A DNA stretch of 64,000 nt from Gnetum montanum (taxonomy: Eukaryota > Streptophyta > Gnetopsida > Gnetales > Gnetaceae): assembly GCA_015680685.1 (NCBI GenBank), contig MNCI01008925.1, positions 866,671 to 930,670 of the forward strand, given 5' to 3'. Every line of letters starts with the position of its first letter. Position 1 is the stretch's first letter. The notes under the pieces are model-generated. The model saw only the letters and a program-made list of their open reading frames with translations. It ran no database searches and was not told the origin of the DNA. Below are positions 34,565 to 46,760 of the stretch, piece after piece. A program made the translations under genes and the position numbers.

Positions 34565-36586
34565 TGAAAGAAAATGGACACCGAGAGATTTACGGAAGAT
34601 ACAGTAAAACCCCACCTTCGTGCAAGGGCAAGCTAGAAATAAGCGAAGGCATAGTGCCTTGAATGGTTTGCGGATAGATCAAATGAGAACTTCCCCTAGT
34701 GTACACGATTGCAATGCACTGAGTTATACGTAAACGGATGCAAACGAAAATGTAAACGAACGTACGAAATGTAAGACAAAAACAAAACGTAAACAAAGAT
34801 AACGAAAATTGTAACAAATGTAAATGGCATAAATAAAGAATAATGGATGGCAAAATTGTAACTATATTAATTGATAATTACAAAAAAAGTGCACCAGTCA
34901 GAACACAGTTGTAGATTGATTACAAGATAGACGTTTAACCCCAATGCGAAGGGTGTACAGATGCTGGGAGATTGCAGGTTTTTGGTTGCAGGTTTGCAAC
35001 GTGACCAAAATTACCCCAAGTTCTTAGCGTGATTAGCTCTAGGTAATGTCTAGTCGTACGAAATAATGATGATGAGGTTCACTAATTCTCTAGATCTGGA
35101 GGCCCCAAAATTGTCAACCGAGAAATTTTCCAACCTCTATTAAGTGGAAAAATGGGGTATTTATAGGATTTTCAAGCATGGGATCTGGGTCTAGAAAAAG
35201 ATCTATGGCTGCAGGGTGAGAGAGATGCGGATCAGGTGATAGGTGTTTGCGTTTTGACCAGATGCACGACACTTTACAATGTACAGTGTGCAGCCTGACC
35301 AAGATCTCTTACACTGGCATGTGTAATCCAAAGCGTAAGAGCTTGATACGCTGAAAAATGAAAAATGTACAAAGAATGTTAAAGTGCAAGAATGGATCTG
35401 GATGCTTGGCCTCCAAATCTACTGATCTATGCTATTTTCTACTCCACCAAGGCCTCTTGTGTGTGTGGATCTAGCTCTGGTGTGTTTGCAGTATGTCTTG
35501 GTGTCAACATCTAGCGTCCAGCATCCCAGTGTGTCCAAGTGTTTACATTGTGCATATGCTGGTGTCGGCGTGTGAGCATGACCATCGGCATGTCCAATGT
35601 TTATGATGCATTTTGAGCCCACTTTTGACCTGTGAGACCCATTTTCGGAGTGGATCTGCATGGCTGAGGTTGAGAGGATTTTGCACATCTATTTTGAGCT
35701 AGTTTGGAGGTTGTTTTGGCATACTTTTGGTTGGTCACACTGTGGTCACACTGCCTAGCATGACCTCAGCATCACCAAGTGTTTATGCCCTATATGAAGT
35801 TGATTTTTGGATGCTGATGCCTATTTCTTGATGCTTGACTACTGCCTGCTCTCTAGGGTATCCTGGATGCTGAATTTGACTCCATTTTGCTGCTGTTTTG
35901 GGCTATTTTGGTTAGGTCACACTAAGGTCACGCTGACTCCATTTTCAGTTGGTCAATTGGTCATAGCGTGACCAACTGAAAATGCCACATTTGAGGCCTG
36001 AATTGTGAGTTTTGGGCTATGAACATGTATGTGCTACCTGTCCCTGGGGGTTGCTCATATGTCGAAGATGATACTTGAAAATGGTTGATTTGCCTTGTTT
36101 TTGTTTGGTCACGCTGTGCAACATGACCTCAACGTGACCCTAGCATGACCAACTGAAAATGGCTCAAAACATGTGATTTTGAGCTCAAATTTCAAGGTTT
36201 TGGATGCTGAGAGTTGCAGGGACTCTGATGATGCTCAAGGAGGGGCTGCGTGCCCAAATTTGGCCTGTTTAGACTTGATTCTAGGGCTCCAGAAGTTGGT
36301 CATGCTGTACACATGCTGGTCTTATGCTGGGCAGTGTGACCATAGTGTGACCAAGGTGTATACAATGAAAACCATGCATTTTGAGCCTGAAACCCTAGAT
36401 TCCAGATGCCGGGAGTTGGAGCAATCGCCTGTGGGCCCCGATGGAACTTTTCCTATGCAATTGTGTGTCATTTCATGTTGTTTTGGAGGCTCTCAAGTTT
36501 GGTCATGCTGTATTCATGTTGGGCAGCAACATGACTTAGCTTGAGTGCTGTCTAAAAGTTCTAGGCCAAAATTTTGTGGTGTTTCA
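34565..36586 (-). mobile_element. 3' LTR of Tat element A, about 2.0 kb
   Basis: In element sense it starts TGAAACAC (36586) after a polypurine tract and ends TTTCA (34565). It is clearly related to the 45237-46745 and 62302-63852 LTRs at both ends (GTGTTTCA, GTTTCATTGG, and the CGAAGG...AAGGTAGAGTACCTTG region), but its middle differs and is filled with TGGTCACGCTG/CAGCGTGACCA motifs. The short inverted ends TGAAA...TTTCA are shared. Confidence 0.75.
35940..35984. repeat. 16-bp inverted repeat within Tat A LTR
   Basis: CATTTTCAGTTGGTCA (35940-35955) and its exact reverse complement (35969-35984) flank a 13-base loop that itself holds GGTCATAGCG. Further copies of CCAACTGAAAATG lie near 36150. 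Confidence 0.85.
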
Positions 36587-36601
36587 TTGGGCCCTCTTTG
36601 T
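36587..36601 (-). other. Polypurine tract of Tat A
   Basis: Element sense ACAAAGAGGGCCCAA immediately before the 3' LTR; the same tract (ACAAAGAGGGGCCAA) abuts the 3' LTR of element B. Confidence 0.75.
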
Positions 36602-37735
36602 TGATGCTTGGAGGAATCCACCCGAGAGGCGTCGACAAAGAAGTACAAAACACCATGAGCAACTTGGCATCAAGCACTGTCCATTGGGCACTTGGCCAGA
36701 TGTCATCGCACTGTCTTCAAAAGTACATTGGATTAGGAAATGGAGTTTTGAGGTGCACGGGAAGCAGGTTGTAACTGTGGAATTGGGGATTGATCAGGGG
36801 ATTGTTTTGTTTAACTATGGGGGAGGAATGCTCTTTTGAACAAGTCATGTTGGTCCTTGTCGATAGCTAGTATCTAGCAGACTTGGAACCAAGGCATGGG
36901 AGGTGCATTCTTTAGAGGAACGAGACTCTTGTATCATGTTTGAGAGAACCCATTTTCAACAACCAAAGCCATGCAATGAGGTGGTGTGTTCTTTGGAGAA
37001 ATAGGATCCTTAGGAGTGTTAGAGGAAACCTGTTGTTAACAGCCAAAGCCACATGATGATGTGGTGCGACATGATTGCTTGAGACACTAGTGTTTTCTTT
37101 TAAGACAACTACCTTCCCACATGGGGCTTGCATGGGAAGAGCCAATGACCTTATGATGTATTTTCCTCTTTGATTTTTTTTATTTTTTTTATTTTTTTGG
37201 AAAGAGCATTTTTTTTAGTGTGGTACTCATGCTCTTGTAGTTGTATCATGTGCTATGCTGTGTTGCGGTTTGCAACTGCTTGGAGAGTCACAGTGTGCAA
37301 TAGTGTGATTCCAGTTTTTTGGGGTGAATGGGATGTATCTAGGAGGTGTAACTGAGTAGGATAGGGAGAACATTTTGGGGAATAAGGGATGCATCGGGAA
37401 CTAGAAATGTGCTCATGAGCAGATTGATTAACCTAGTTGCATGCATCGAGAACAATGTGATACCTTGTCACTGTGATAAAGTGCATCCATGCGTGAACAC
37501 CTTAGAGCATCATCCTACAAACACAACTCCAAGAGGACAAGAAAATCACAAGTGAGTTAGTCTAAAATACTTTAAACATGAATACAGCCGATGGGATGGA
37601 GGCACCGTGTTAAAATTTAAGCAAACAAAACGAGTAGCATCAGAGTCATTAGAGTCCATGTGGTGAATCATGCAGCAGGTTTTAGATGAAGAAAATTCAT
37701 TGATTGTAGCAATAGATCAATGGACCAGTGATGAT
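36602..37735 (-). mobile_element. 3' untranslated spacer of Tat A
   Basis: Non-coding, collinear with 46761-47880 of element B (for example GACGAGACTCTTGTATC and the CCAAAGCCA-CA repeats). Nothing coding seen. Confidence 0.6.
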
Positions 37736-38045
37736 GTTGCCAGTTTATAGTCTTAACGGACTGTCGTGGATAAGTTTTACGTCATAACCCTTTGGACGTT
37801 ACCAGTTTAATGTTGTAGCGAACGGTGGAGTGCTAGTTTATAGTCGTAGCAGACTATGAAGAGGTAAGTTATTTTATAGTCTTAGTGGACTCTGGTAGAT
37901 AAGTGTGATAGTTTAGTGTCATGCCGAACAGAACTGTGTGGTGTTAGTTTATCGTCATAACGCCAGGACATTCTGTGGTGCTAGTTTTAAGTCTTAGCTC
38001 CGAGACTGTTCTATGGTATCAGTTTTAGGTTGTGATGCCAGGACC
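37736..38045. repeat. GTTTA-type degenerate tandem modules (Tat A)
   Basis: Ten or so loose units of the form (C/T)AGTTTATAGTC(T/G)TAnCGGAC spaced about 30-45 bp. The same array follows pol in element B (47881-48200). Confidence 0.75.
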
Positions 38046-38064
38046 GAAACATACCTTAGGCTCA

Positions 38065-39070
38065 TCATACGTAGAATGGTTTCAGGTACATATGATTTGT
38101 AGGGTTAGTGAACTCGTTTCCATCCATGTTAGTGAGTTTGAATGCCCCATTGTCGTATGCCTTAGTGACCAAGTAAGGCCCTTCCCAGTTGGCTGAGAAT
38201 TTGTCCAAGTGGTCACAGACCATCTTGAGGATAATGTCACCCTCCTTGATTGGATGCTTGTGTACATCATGTCGATGTCACCATTGTTGTTGTTTATGGT
38301 ACCACTCTATTTGATCCAGCGTATTTGTACATTCCTCCTCCACCGAATCAAGGTCAACAATGTGCAATTCATCATTTTGACCTTCCTCGAGGAGTCCTGA
38401 GAAAGTGACCCGCAACGAGGGTACCTGCAATTCCAAAGGTAAAACAGCTTCTGATCCATAAACAAGATTATAGGGTGTTTTACCTGTGGACGTTCAATGC
38501 GTCGTTTGATATGCCCATAGCACGTAAACTAGTTGTTCATGCCATCTTATTTTGCTCTGATGAAGCATTTTCTTGAGCACCATGATGATAGTTTTATTTG
38601 TGGATTCCACTTGACCATTGCTCTGTGGGTAGTATGGTGACGAGAACGAGTGTTTCATTCCTAGGCTCTCATAGAAGTTTTTGGTTTCGGCACTACTGAA
38701 CTATGGCCCATTATAGGTGATTATGGTCATTGGGATGCCAAAACAGGTTACGATGTTTTCAAGTATGAAATTGCACACTTGTTTGGATGTGATCTTCCTA
38801 AGGGGGATAGCTTCTACCCATTTTATGAAGTATTCTGTTGCGGTGATGATGAAGCTATGTCCTGCTGCAAATGGGGGAGTTATTGGTCCAATGATGTCTA
38901 ACCCCCATTTCTAGAAAGGCCATGTGATTTGTGCTGTATGCAACTCATTAGGTGGTACATGTATTAAACTACCATGCTTCTAACAAACGTTGCATGTTTT
39001 GACCTTGGAGAAACAATCGTACTCCATGTGTGGCTAATAATAGCCTAAACGTCTAATTTTCGTTGTCATT
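38065..39070 (-). pseudogene. Tat-type integrase (A)
   Basis: On the minus strand: zinc-domain tail (about 39070), KWGLDIIGPITPP, HSFIITATEYFIKWVEAIPL, QVCNFILENIV, FGIPMTIITYNGP (second catalytic Asp now Tyr), SFSSPYYPQSNGQVE, LKKMLHQSK, WHEQLVYVLWAYQTTH and GKTPYNLVYG. The C-terminal domain (GDIILKMV, NWEGPYLVTKAYDNGAF) ends YLKPFYV at 38065. A few stops. It parallels the integrase of element B along its whole length. Confidence 0.85.
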
Positions 39071-39199
39071 GCCTTAGGTGCTATGTGCCCTCCGCAAATT
39101 CCTTCATGAACTTGCTCCACGATCATGTGACCATCGATGCTACTAACACACACTAAAAAAACTCCTTCATACAATCTATGACATAACGTGTCTCCTATT

Positions 39200-39860
39200 A
39201 ACATATATTGTCGAGAATGTTTTTACACCGCATCCTTTTGAGCATTAGTTAGATGTTGTGGCGGTTCACCAAGTAGAAGGTACTCTTTTAAGTCTTCATA
39301 CCATTCTACTGTGTGTGCAGTACTAACAAGTGCTATAGGTAGGTCATTGGAAGAGCCAGTTATAGGTTTGGCGCAGTTCGATATGGAACTAGGAAACGCA
39401 TGAAACATGTTGGGTGTCATGTTTAAGGCTAGTGTTGCGAGTGCATCTGCAATGGTATTTTCATTTCTGGGAACATGTTGCACGTCTATATTTGTTAACT
39501 ATTTCAGTAAGTGTTTAGTTAAGTCACAGTACGGTTGTAAATGTGAAGCCTTACATGCGAACACATCCGTGACTTGATTGATTACTAGCTGTGAGTCACC
39601 TCGAACTACAAGCCATGTCATTCCTGAATCTAGTACTACTATAAGACCTCTAAGAAGACCTTCGCACTCTGCCACGTTTTTGGTACAAGGGAAGTTTAAT
39701 CAATAGGAAGAGGGTCGAATCTCGAGAGAGAGATAAGTTATAATGGCTGTAGCACTTCCTCCTTGAGAGGTTGATGCTCCGTCAAAGTATAAGATTGCAT
39801 CCTAGTTGTTGGGCACAGTGTCTATGGTGTTCACATTCTCATCAGGGAACTTAGGGTTGA
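39200..39860 (-). pseudogene. Second (archaeal-type) RNase H of Tat A
   Basis: ILYFDGASTSQGGSA, AECEGLLRGLIVVLDSGM, LVVRGDSQLVINQVTDVF and VQHVPRNENTIADALATLAL: the Asp, Glu, Asp and Asp positions of the extra RNase H domain that is diagnostic of the Tat lineage. It lies between the first RNase H and integrase. A few stops. Confidence 0.8.
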
Positions 39861-39929
39861 TCGTTGCTTGCCCTTGCATTGGTGAGGTGGTCATTTGATT
39901 AACTATTGCTTAACCCTTTATGGAAGATT

Positions 39930-40400
39930 GAGCTATGTAGCGTAGGTCAAACTCAGCAATCATCGCCTTCCATCTAGCTATCCTGCTTGATTCATAGATG
40001 TTATTGGTGATAGCTCTGAGTACATCGTCATTACAAATAATGTTAACTTGGTTACGGAAGAGATAATGTCACCACTTCTTCAAGGAAAAGATAAGGGCTA
40101 GACATGACCTCTCCATGTCATTGTATCTCTGTTCGGGGGCCACTAAGGCATGGCTTAGGTAGTAGACATGGATTTCGGTTCCATCTTCTTGTTTCTGAAA
40201 AAGCATAGATGCGATAGATGAATTTGATGTCTCAAGGTAGATGTAAAAAGGTTTGTTATTCTGGGGGAGATAAACTATCAGTAGTTGAGCTAGTGCCGTT
40301 TTGATGTTCTCAAAGGCTTCCTGACACTATTAAGTCCATTGAAAATGGGCATTTTTGTGCAATAAATGCTGCATGGGTTTCAACTTGTCCGTCAGTTTTT
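39930..40400 (-). pseudogene. First RNase H of Tat A
   Basis: QCQEAFENIKTALAQLLIVY, KPFYIYLETSNSSIASML, YYLSHALVAPEQRYNDMER, LALIFSLKKW and HYLFRNQVNII, then MIAEFDLRYI. Standard gypsy RNase H order, few stops. Confidence 0.75.
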
Positions 40401-40429
40401 CAATGAAGCACATAATAAACTATAATCTA

Positions 40430-41370
40430 CCCTATAGATCACGTAGTTCAATAAGGTTGATAGGTGGTTTCAAATTTGTTATTGCCTTAACCTTGTCGGG
40501 ATCTACTTGTATCCCTGTTTCAGATACTATGAATCCAAGCATTTTGCCAGTTTTAACTCTGAAAACACATTTCCTTGGATTAAGTCTAAGGTCATACTTG
40601 AGACAACATTTAAGTACCAAGTCTAGATCGTTGATGTGTTGCTCAATTATTTTTGACTTGACCGCGATGTCTTCTACGTAATCATTGAGCGAATTAAGCA
40701 TATAATCACTAAAGATGTAAGTCATTTCTCGCTGATATGTAGCATCAGCATTTTTTAGACCGAATGGCATCATTGTATAACAGAACGTGCCCCATGGTGT
40801 CATGAAGGTTGTCCTGAGTTAATGTTCTGGGTTGATCCTAACCTGGCTGTACCCCAAGAATCCATCCATAAAGGATAACAATGCATGCCTAGCAGTCGAA
40901 TCAACAAGTTGATCGATACCGGGTAGGGGGAAGTCATCTTTTATGGTTGCTATGTTAAGGTCACGGAAGTCAATGCATAGGCAAATGCTCTCATTCTTCT
41001 TTGGGACTACAACCATGTTGGATACCCAATTGGCGTAGTCAACAGCTCGGATGAAACCGACCTGGTAAAGTTTCATGATTTTATTACGAACTGCCAGCAC
41101 TACCTCAGGTCTAACCTTTCATGCTTTTTGTTTCACTGGTCTAAGTTTTGGTTCAAGGATGATGTTATGCTAGACTATTCAAGGGTCTAGTCCTGGCATA
41201 TTAGTATAAGACCAAGCAAATGCTTTCATGTTGTCTTTCAGCACTTGAGCTATGTCACTGGCTAGTTGTGGATTTAATAGAGTACTCGGTTTTAATATTT
41301 TGACTTTGCCATCGGACATAGTAATGGGGACTTCGGCAATGGGTAGCAGGTCCTTCAATCCATCATTTAG
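40430..41370 (-). pseudogene. Tat-type reverse transcriptase (A), 5'-truncated element
   Basis: MLAVRNKIMKLYQVGFIRAV, WVSNMVVVPKKNESICLCID, FRDLNIATIKDDFPLPGIDQ, LLSFMDGFLGYSQVRI, MMPFGLKNADATYQREMTYI and NDYVEDIAVKS (active site YVED instead of YVDD), then RLNPRKCVFRVKTGKMLGFI. Upstream, the N-terminal linker is present to about 41370, where Tat sequence ends abruptly against Athila gag of copy E6. Gag, protease and 5' LTR of A are absent. Confidence 0.85.
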
Positions 41371-43064
41371 AACAAGCCTTTAAGTGACCAAGATCCTCAA
41401 GGGAATAGGGGATCACGCGGTAAAGATGGATGGGATGATCAAGGCCATCATCAAGGCAGAGGGGGAGATTGACACCGGAGTGGTGGCGAGTCCTCCTCTT
41501 CTTCTCCATTCTCTCGCTCTCCTATACCTTCATCTAGCTCAGGCTCTGATCGTATCCAGGGTAAATAGAGCAAAAGGACAGTGGAAAAAGGTTTGGAAGG
41601 GACAACATGAGGAAACACGCGATCAATCATGTGAGCCTCACTACCATGAAAGGAGAGGCCACCAGAATCATCATAGACATCATGGTCCTTAGCAGGACTA
41701 TGATTCAGATGAGCTATTGTTGGCTACTTGGAGCATGCTCCAAATCACTGAGGTAGTCCAAATCCATAGTAGGCACATGAAGGATAGCTGGATGAAGCAC
41801 GTTGATATGAACAACATCCCAAAATTTGAAGGGGGATACAACTGTGATCCGCAAACTCACCTGTAAGCGTTCCATGATGCCTGCACCCTACAAAACATTG
41901 ACAATGATTGGCAAAAGCTGAAGCTATTCCCTCGCATGCTCATCAAAGAAACTGAAAGTTGGTACCGATCCTTGGAGCCGAAATCAATCAGACGATGGAG
42001 TACGATGCTTGAAATTTTCAATGACAAGTATTAAATGTACTCTAGAGTGGAGAATCTGAGATGGTAGATCCAAGGCTAGAAACAAGGAAATCATGAAACC
42101 TTGGATGCTGCCATGAGTAGGTACTACTCATTGTTGCATTGGTGCCCTCGTCATAGTTACTCTCAGCGGGCACAACTTCACCACATCATTGATGGGCTCC
42201 ATTTTGAAACGTGAAAGACCCTTGGCGTGTATGCCTAGGGATGATTGTCGAAGCTAAGGGCCCATCAATTATAGCACCTCATTGAATAGGTAACCAAGGA
42301 GGAAGGAGAACTTAGAAGAATTCAACCAGGGAGGTCTGATTTTGTGACGAGGAGGAAGACTCATCACTGGAAGTAGTGCTGAACCAGAAAACATTACCAT
42401 TAAAAAAGTTTGCATCTAAAATTTTGGTAAAGGTTGATAAGATATGTGAATCTTTGGATGAAAGATTCCAAAGTATGATAAAAATTGCAGAAGAGTCCCA
42501 AGAACAAGGTAATGATCGTGATCGGCACAGGAAGAAGGAAGTTAAACGTGCCCAACATAAGGGTAAGGGCAAAGTTGTTGTAGTAAAGCAAGTTGCAGAC
42601 TCTGACACCGAGGAGGATGACAAATGTGACATATGCCAATATGAACATCCTAAGGGATATTTTCCTATGGTGTCACATCTTCAAGAGTCTAGGATGTATG
42701 CATTGAACCCTCACTTGGCGCAGCATCAAACACCCTGAAGGTTGCCTTACCCACAAGGTAATTCCAAGTGGTTCCACCAGCAACAGTAGGGATACTACCC
42801 AAGTAGAGTGCTACTGTAGCCGTACAAATACTTCCAACAGTGGAAGCACCCACAAGCGTGGGGGATGCCACCTCTAAGGTAGCAGTACCCTTACAAATAG
42901 CCAGATCCCTATGGGTACTATGTTCAACAATCGGTCTCTCCATGAGACTCTTCTAATCATGCGGCCTTTCCAAGTTATTACCACCTCCAAGAATATTTCT
43001 GACCTCGATCTCCATCACCCAGGGGAAAAACCCACATTGCTTCTATCCTCTATCACCTTCTCCT
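41371..43064 (+). pseudogene. Athila-type gag (E6), 5'-truncated
   Basis: Starts in the charged linker (about 41384) at the junction with Tat A. Capsid domain at about 41810-42300: PKFEGGYN, KLKLFPRMLIKET, PKSIRRWSTMLEIFNDKY, SRYYSLLHWCPRHSYSQRAQ, HHIIDGL. The open frame 42376-42738 holds the region KVDKICESLDERFQSMIKIA and the zinc-knuckle-like CDICQYEHPKGYFPMVSHL. A Tyr/Gln-rich tail follows. Decay is lighter than in E1 and E4, and the base composition is less AT-rich. Confidence 0.8.
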
Positions 43065-43442
43065 ATGACTCCTCCACCACATCCCACTCAGCTGCCACCT
43101 GCTCCTCCAATGCAGGATGAGATTCCGCCACAACCACAACAACACAATGCTGTGAGGGCTGTCAACATACAACCGGCTCCTCAGCCAAGTGGACCGGAAG
43201 TCAAGCCATGGAAATGTCCCTTCTTCCAGCCCAATCATGTACGCACACCATCGCACCCACCAGTGGCTAGTGCCTCTGAACCTCAAACCGCCTCTACTAT
43301 TCCACAGCTCAAGCAGCCTTCAAGCCCACCACACTCCAACGTTCAAATGGTCATGCTCACGCATGCTGTGAACGATTGGATAAAGGCAGGTCACCTTCCC
43401 CAAAAATTGACTGATATGGGAAGTCCCCTCATCCATCTTTAG
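43065..43442 (+). pseudogene. Gag-protease boundary ORF (E6)
   Basis: A 125-codon open frame: Pro-rich gag tail (PAPPMQDEIPPQPQQHN), AVRAVNIQPAPQPSG, then the protease start MVMLTHAVNDWIKAGHLPQK, up to a single stop at 43441 just before VVRNDPCQALLDSG. It shows that gag and protease are read in one frame in this family. Confidence 0.75.
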
Positions 43443-44179
43443 GTGGTAAGAAATGACCCCTGTCAAGCTCTTTTGGACTCGGGGTCAAGAGTCAATTTGA
43501 TCTCACAAGACATGTACAAAAACTGGAACTTGCCCCTATTAAAGAAGAGCAACATCAGGCTCGAATTGGCAAATCAGTCCATCATTGTTCACTTGGGAGT
43601 GGTGGAGGACATTGTGATCATCGTTTGCGGGTGGTCCTATCCTACTGATTTCCTTGTCACCTATGTCAAGAATTGCAAGGGGACTTCCCAATCATAATGG
43701 GAAGGGCCTGGTTGAGCATGGTGGATGCAAGACCAGGACTCCACAATCTTTCCCTTGAAATATCAAAGGAAAATCCTTTGGGAAAGATCAAGAAGAAGCA
43801 TGTTCCATGCATCGTGTATAGTGACTCAGGGTGCATGTACGCAGCAGCCACAAAACAAGCGGGCACCCAGTGGTTGATAGCTAACCCTACTAGCAACACC
43901 ATGTGCATGGAACCGTTTGAGGGGCTTGTACGAGCCTATCTCGAACACATGGATGAAATGGAAGAGGTTCATCAATGGGCCCCCATTGTTGATGACCATG
44001 GTGACTGGGGAAAGTTGCAAATCCCTACAAGCTTCCAACATGAGCCCTTGGAACTTAAACCTTTCCGTAGGCTTCACCTACCTAGGGATACCACATTGTC
44101 ATCACTAGGACAACCTCACTTCATTTTTTGCGTCTCCTCCTTTCCACCTAGTCGTGGGGGAGACCGTCATCCCTACTGA
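43443..44179 (+). pseudogene. Athila-type protease with deleted pol (E6)
   Basis: The catalytic DSG is intact: CQALLDSGSRVNLISQDMYK. One frameshift at about 43680 separates it from FPIIMGRAWLSMVDARPGLH and the KKKHVPCIVYSDSG tail. The protease-RT linker (EVHQWAPIVDDHGDWGKLQI, EPLELKPF) then joins the post-integrase spacer within RRLHLPRDTT...PSRGGD. As in E2, RT, RNase H and integrase are gone, but the joint lies further along the linker than in E2. It is the best preserved protease of the window. Confidence 0.8.
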
Positions 44180-45236
44180 TCCATTCCACTACACCCCTCA
44201 CTGTTTTGCAATTTTTTGTTTTACACCTTTTTATTTTACACTTTTTGTTTTTCAACATCATTCATACGTTTGCAAATTCTTTGTACATTTTTTTCTTTTA
44301 TTTAATTATTTTCCATTTCTTTTTGTGTGTTTCATTTTCATGTAATTGCTAATGCGTTGTCTTATTATCTTCAGATGTCTGGCAAGGATGGTTTTTCGTT
44401 GCGATGGATAATGTACACTAGTCCACATAGTTGTCTAGTCCCTGCTCTTGCATGGTTGTCTTTGGACTTTACGTCTATTTTCCACTCATAACATCGGCAA
44501 TGAGTTCACATCATCCACCCATTTACCCACTCCATGGTTTTCCTTCTATTGCAAACATGTAAACCCTTCACTTAAAAACATTATAATTAATGTGTGACTT
44601 GTGTAGTTCCCAGACTCAGGGATGACCCTATGGTTTGAATCGGGTATGACTTCAAAGGGAATGTAGTATTCGTTGCTCTATCCTATCCCCTGAGTTACTG
44701 GTATGTCCTTACGGATTTCTTACCACTCCACGTCCTTCTCACCAAGGAAGCTTTTGGGCAGTTCGACCTTGCATGGTGNATCCTTCTCACCAAGGAAGCT
44801 TTTGGGCAGTTCGACCTTGCATGGTGTGGTCCTCATCGAAAAATTCAAAAAAAAAACAAAAAAAAAGACAAAAGAAAAGAAATAAACATGAGGAATCAAA
44901 GCACGCCCCTTGGTCAAATGCATACGAACACGCATGGGTCTTTGCATGGTGTGGTTCCCTCGAAAAAGAAAAGAAGAATGAATCACTATGTGGGAATTCA
45001 AAGCACACCCCTTAGACTGCCTCTATCAGGCCACAAGCACTAGTTATGGGACTTCCTTGGTCCCCTCTAACTTCATCCCATTTCACTTCCTTTCTCTCAC
45101 GTTTGTTAGAGTGGTGGTTTCTGTGGGTGCATTCCTACTTCTTTGGGGGATGGTCAGGACTTCGTCTATTGTTGTGATGTCACTAAATGCAGATGGTTTT
45201 GGGTTTGAACTCAGGAATGGTTCTACCTGTACTGTT
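44180..45236 (+). mobile_element. Post-integrase spacer of E6
   Basis: Non-coding, collinear with the spacer of E4 and E5 (TTTTGTTTTACACC repeats at 44215-44260, GAGTTCACATCATCCACCC, CATGGTTTTCCTTC). Interrupted at 45237 by Tat element B and resumed at 63853. Confidence 0.7.
44733..44826. other. 46-bp exact duplication around a single N
   Basis: The 46 bases 44733-44778 (TCCTTCTCACC...GCATGGTG) recur exactly at 44781-44826, with one N at 44779 between them. The only N in the window at the centre of an exact repeat points to unmerged overlapping contig ends, not biology. Confidence 0.85.
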
Positions 45237-46745
45237 TGAAATCATCAGTACAGGGATGGAATGAACAAGCACTGGGAGATCTGCAGACAAGCATAGAAGA
45301 CTCTACCTTCGCTTGAGGGCAAGCTGGAATTGACGAAGGTAGAGTACCTTGGGTGGTCCGCACGTGGATCAGATAAGGATTTTCCCAAACGTATGCCAAT
45401 GTGCAATACGCTGGGTTATGTGTAAATAGCGTAATAAGTGTAAACTAGAACATAAATGTGCAGGAATATAAACAAAGAAGTAGGCAAGAATGAATGCAAA
45501 CTGTAACAAATCTTGATAAAAAATGAAGCAATTTTATTGCAAAATGAAGATTACAATGTACCGGTCTAAACGCAATTGTGAAACTGACACAAGGCGGATG
45601 AAGATCCCCGATGGATGCGGAGGTATGATGGTATGTTGGTTTAGATTGCAGGAATAGTGTGAAGGCTGTATGGTCAGCGTGCAGGGTTAGTGTTCCAAAT
45701 CATCTCCAAAATGTGATTTTTTTTATGCTCGCCCTCCTCCTTACTCTTGGTGGAAAATTAGGATTTTTATAGATTTTAGGGCATGAAACTCGGATCTGGA
45801 GTGGTATGAATGGCCATTGGTAAGAAAATTTTGGGTTGGATGACATGTGGCTATGTTGCCTGAGTGTAAAGAATATTACAACTATATAGCGTGCTACATG
45901 CCAGCGTGTACACGCTGGGCGTGTGAACCCAGCGTACAGACTTGACCAACACAAAAGAATTAAATTTTACAAACGAAAATTACTGTTACAATAGAGAATC
46001 TTGAACATGGCCCTTGGATTTGAGCTCTGGTGTCACGAGAATGCTTCCTGTAGATTTTCTGCTCATTTGGACTTGATCTAACATGGTTTTGGAAGGCTTC
46101 AAGTGGCGTACGCTGTGCTGCATGCTGGGCGTGCAGAGTATGTATGCTCAGCGTATAGGTCATGGAAGTGCATCATTTAGAGGTTGAATCTTCATTTTTG
46201 GGAGCCTGGGATGATGCTTGATAATTGCCTTGTCTTTGAGAGTCGATTATAGGTGGAGATCTTGTTCTGGGATGCCTGTTTTGAGAGATCCTTGATGGTG
46301 CACGCTGGGCTGTACGCTTGTCAACGTACACAAAAATGTACCCAGCGTGCACACATGAACATGCATCATTTAGGGCCCAAAATTTGATTTTTAGAGGCTG
46401 AGAGCTACTGGGGACCTTGGGGAAGGTCCTGGGGGGTCTAGACGCTTAATTCTGGCATGTTTTGGCTTATTTTTGGGGCCCAAAAGTTGCTACACACTGG
46501 GCGTGCAGGCCCATGTGCAAGAAGTATACTTAGTCAAAACTAAGTGTTTTGAGTTTGAGACTTGCAATTCTCATTGCGAGATGTTGATGTAGTCTCCAAT
46601 GGATCTCGGGGAACTTTTACTTGTTTGATTCAACTTCATTTGATGCTGATTGTTAAGTTCATAAGTTTCGGTCATGCTGGGAAGCATCATGACTCGGCTC
46701 GATTCTTGTCCGAAAGTGTTAGGTCCAAATTTTTGTAGTGTTTCA
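45237..46745 (-). mobile_element. 3' LTR of Tat B, about 1.5 kb
   Basis: TGAAATCATC...GTGTTTCA on the plus strand. Matches 62302-63852 along most of its length with indels and many transitions. It contains a perfect 16-bp palindrome CAGCGTGTACACGCTG (45902-45917) and many AGCGTG/GCGTAC motifs. Confidence 0.85.
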
Positions 46746-46760
46746 TTGGCCCCTCTTTGT
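46746..46760 (-). other. Polypurine tract of Tat B
   Basis: Element sense ACAAAGAGGGGCCAA immediately before the 3' LTR. Confidence 0.8.
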
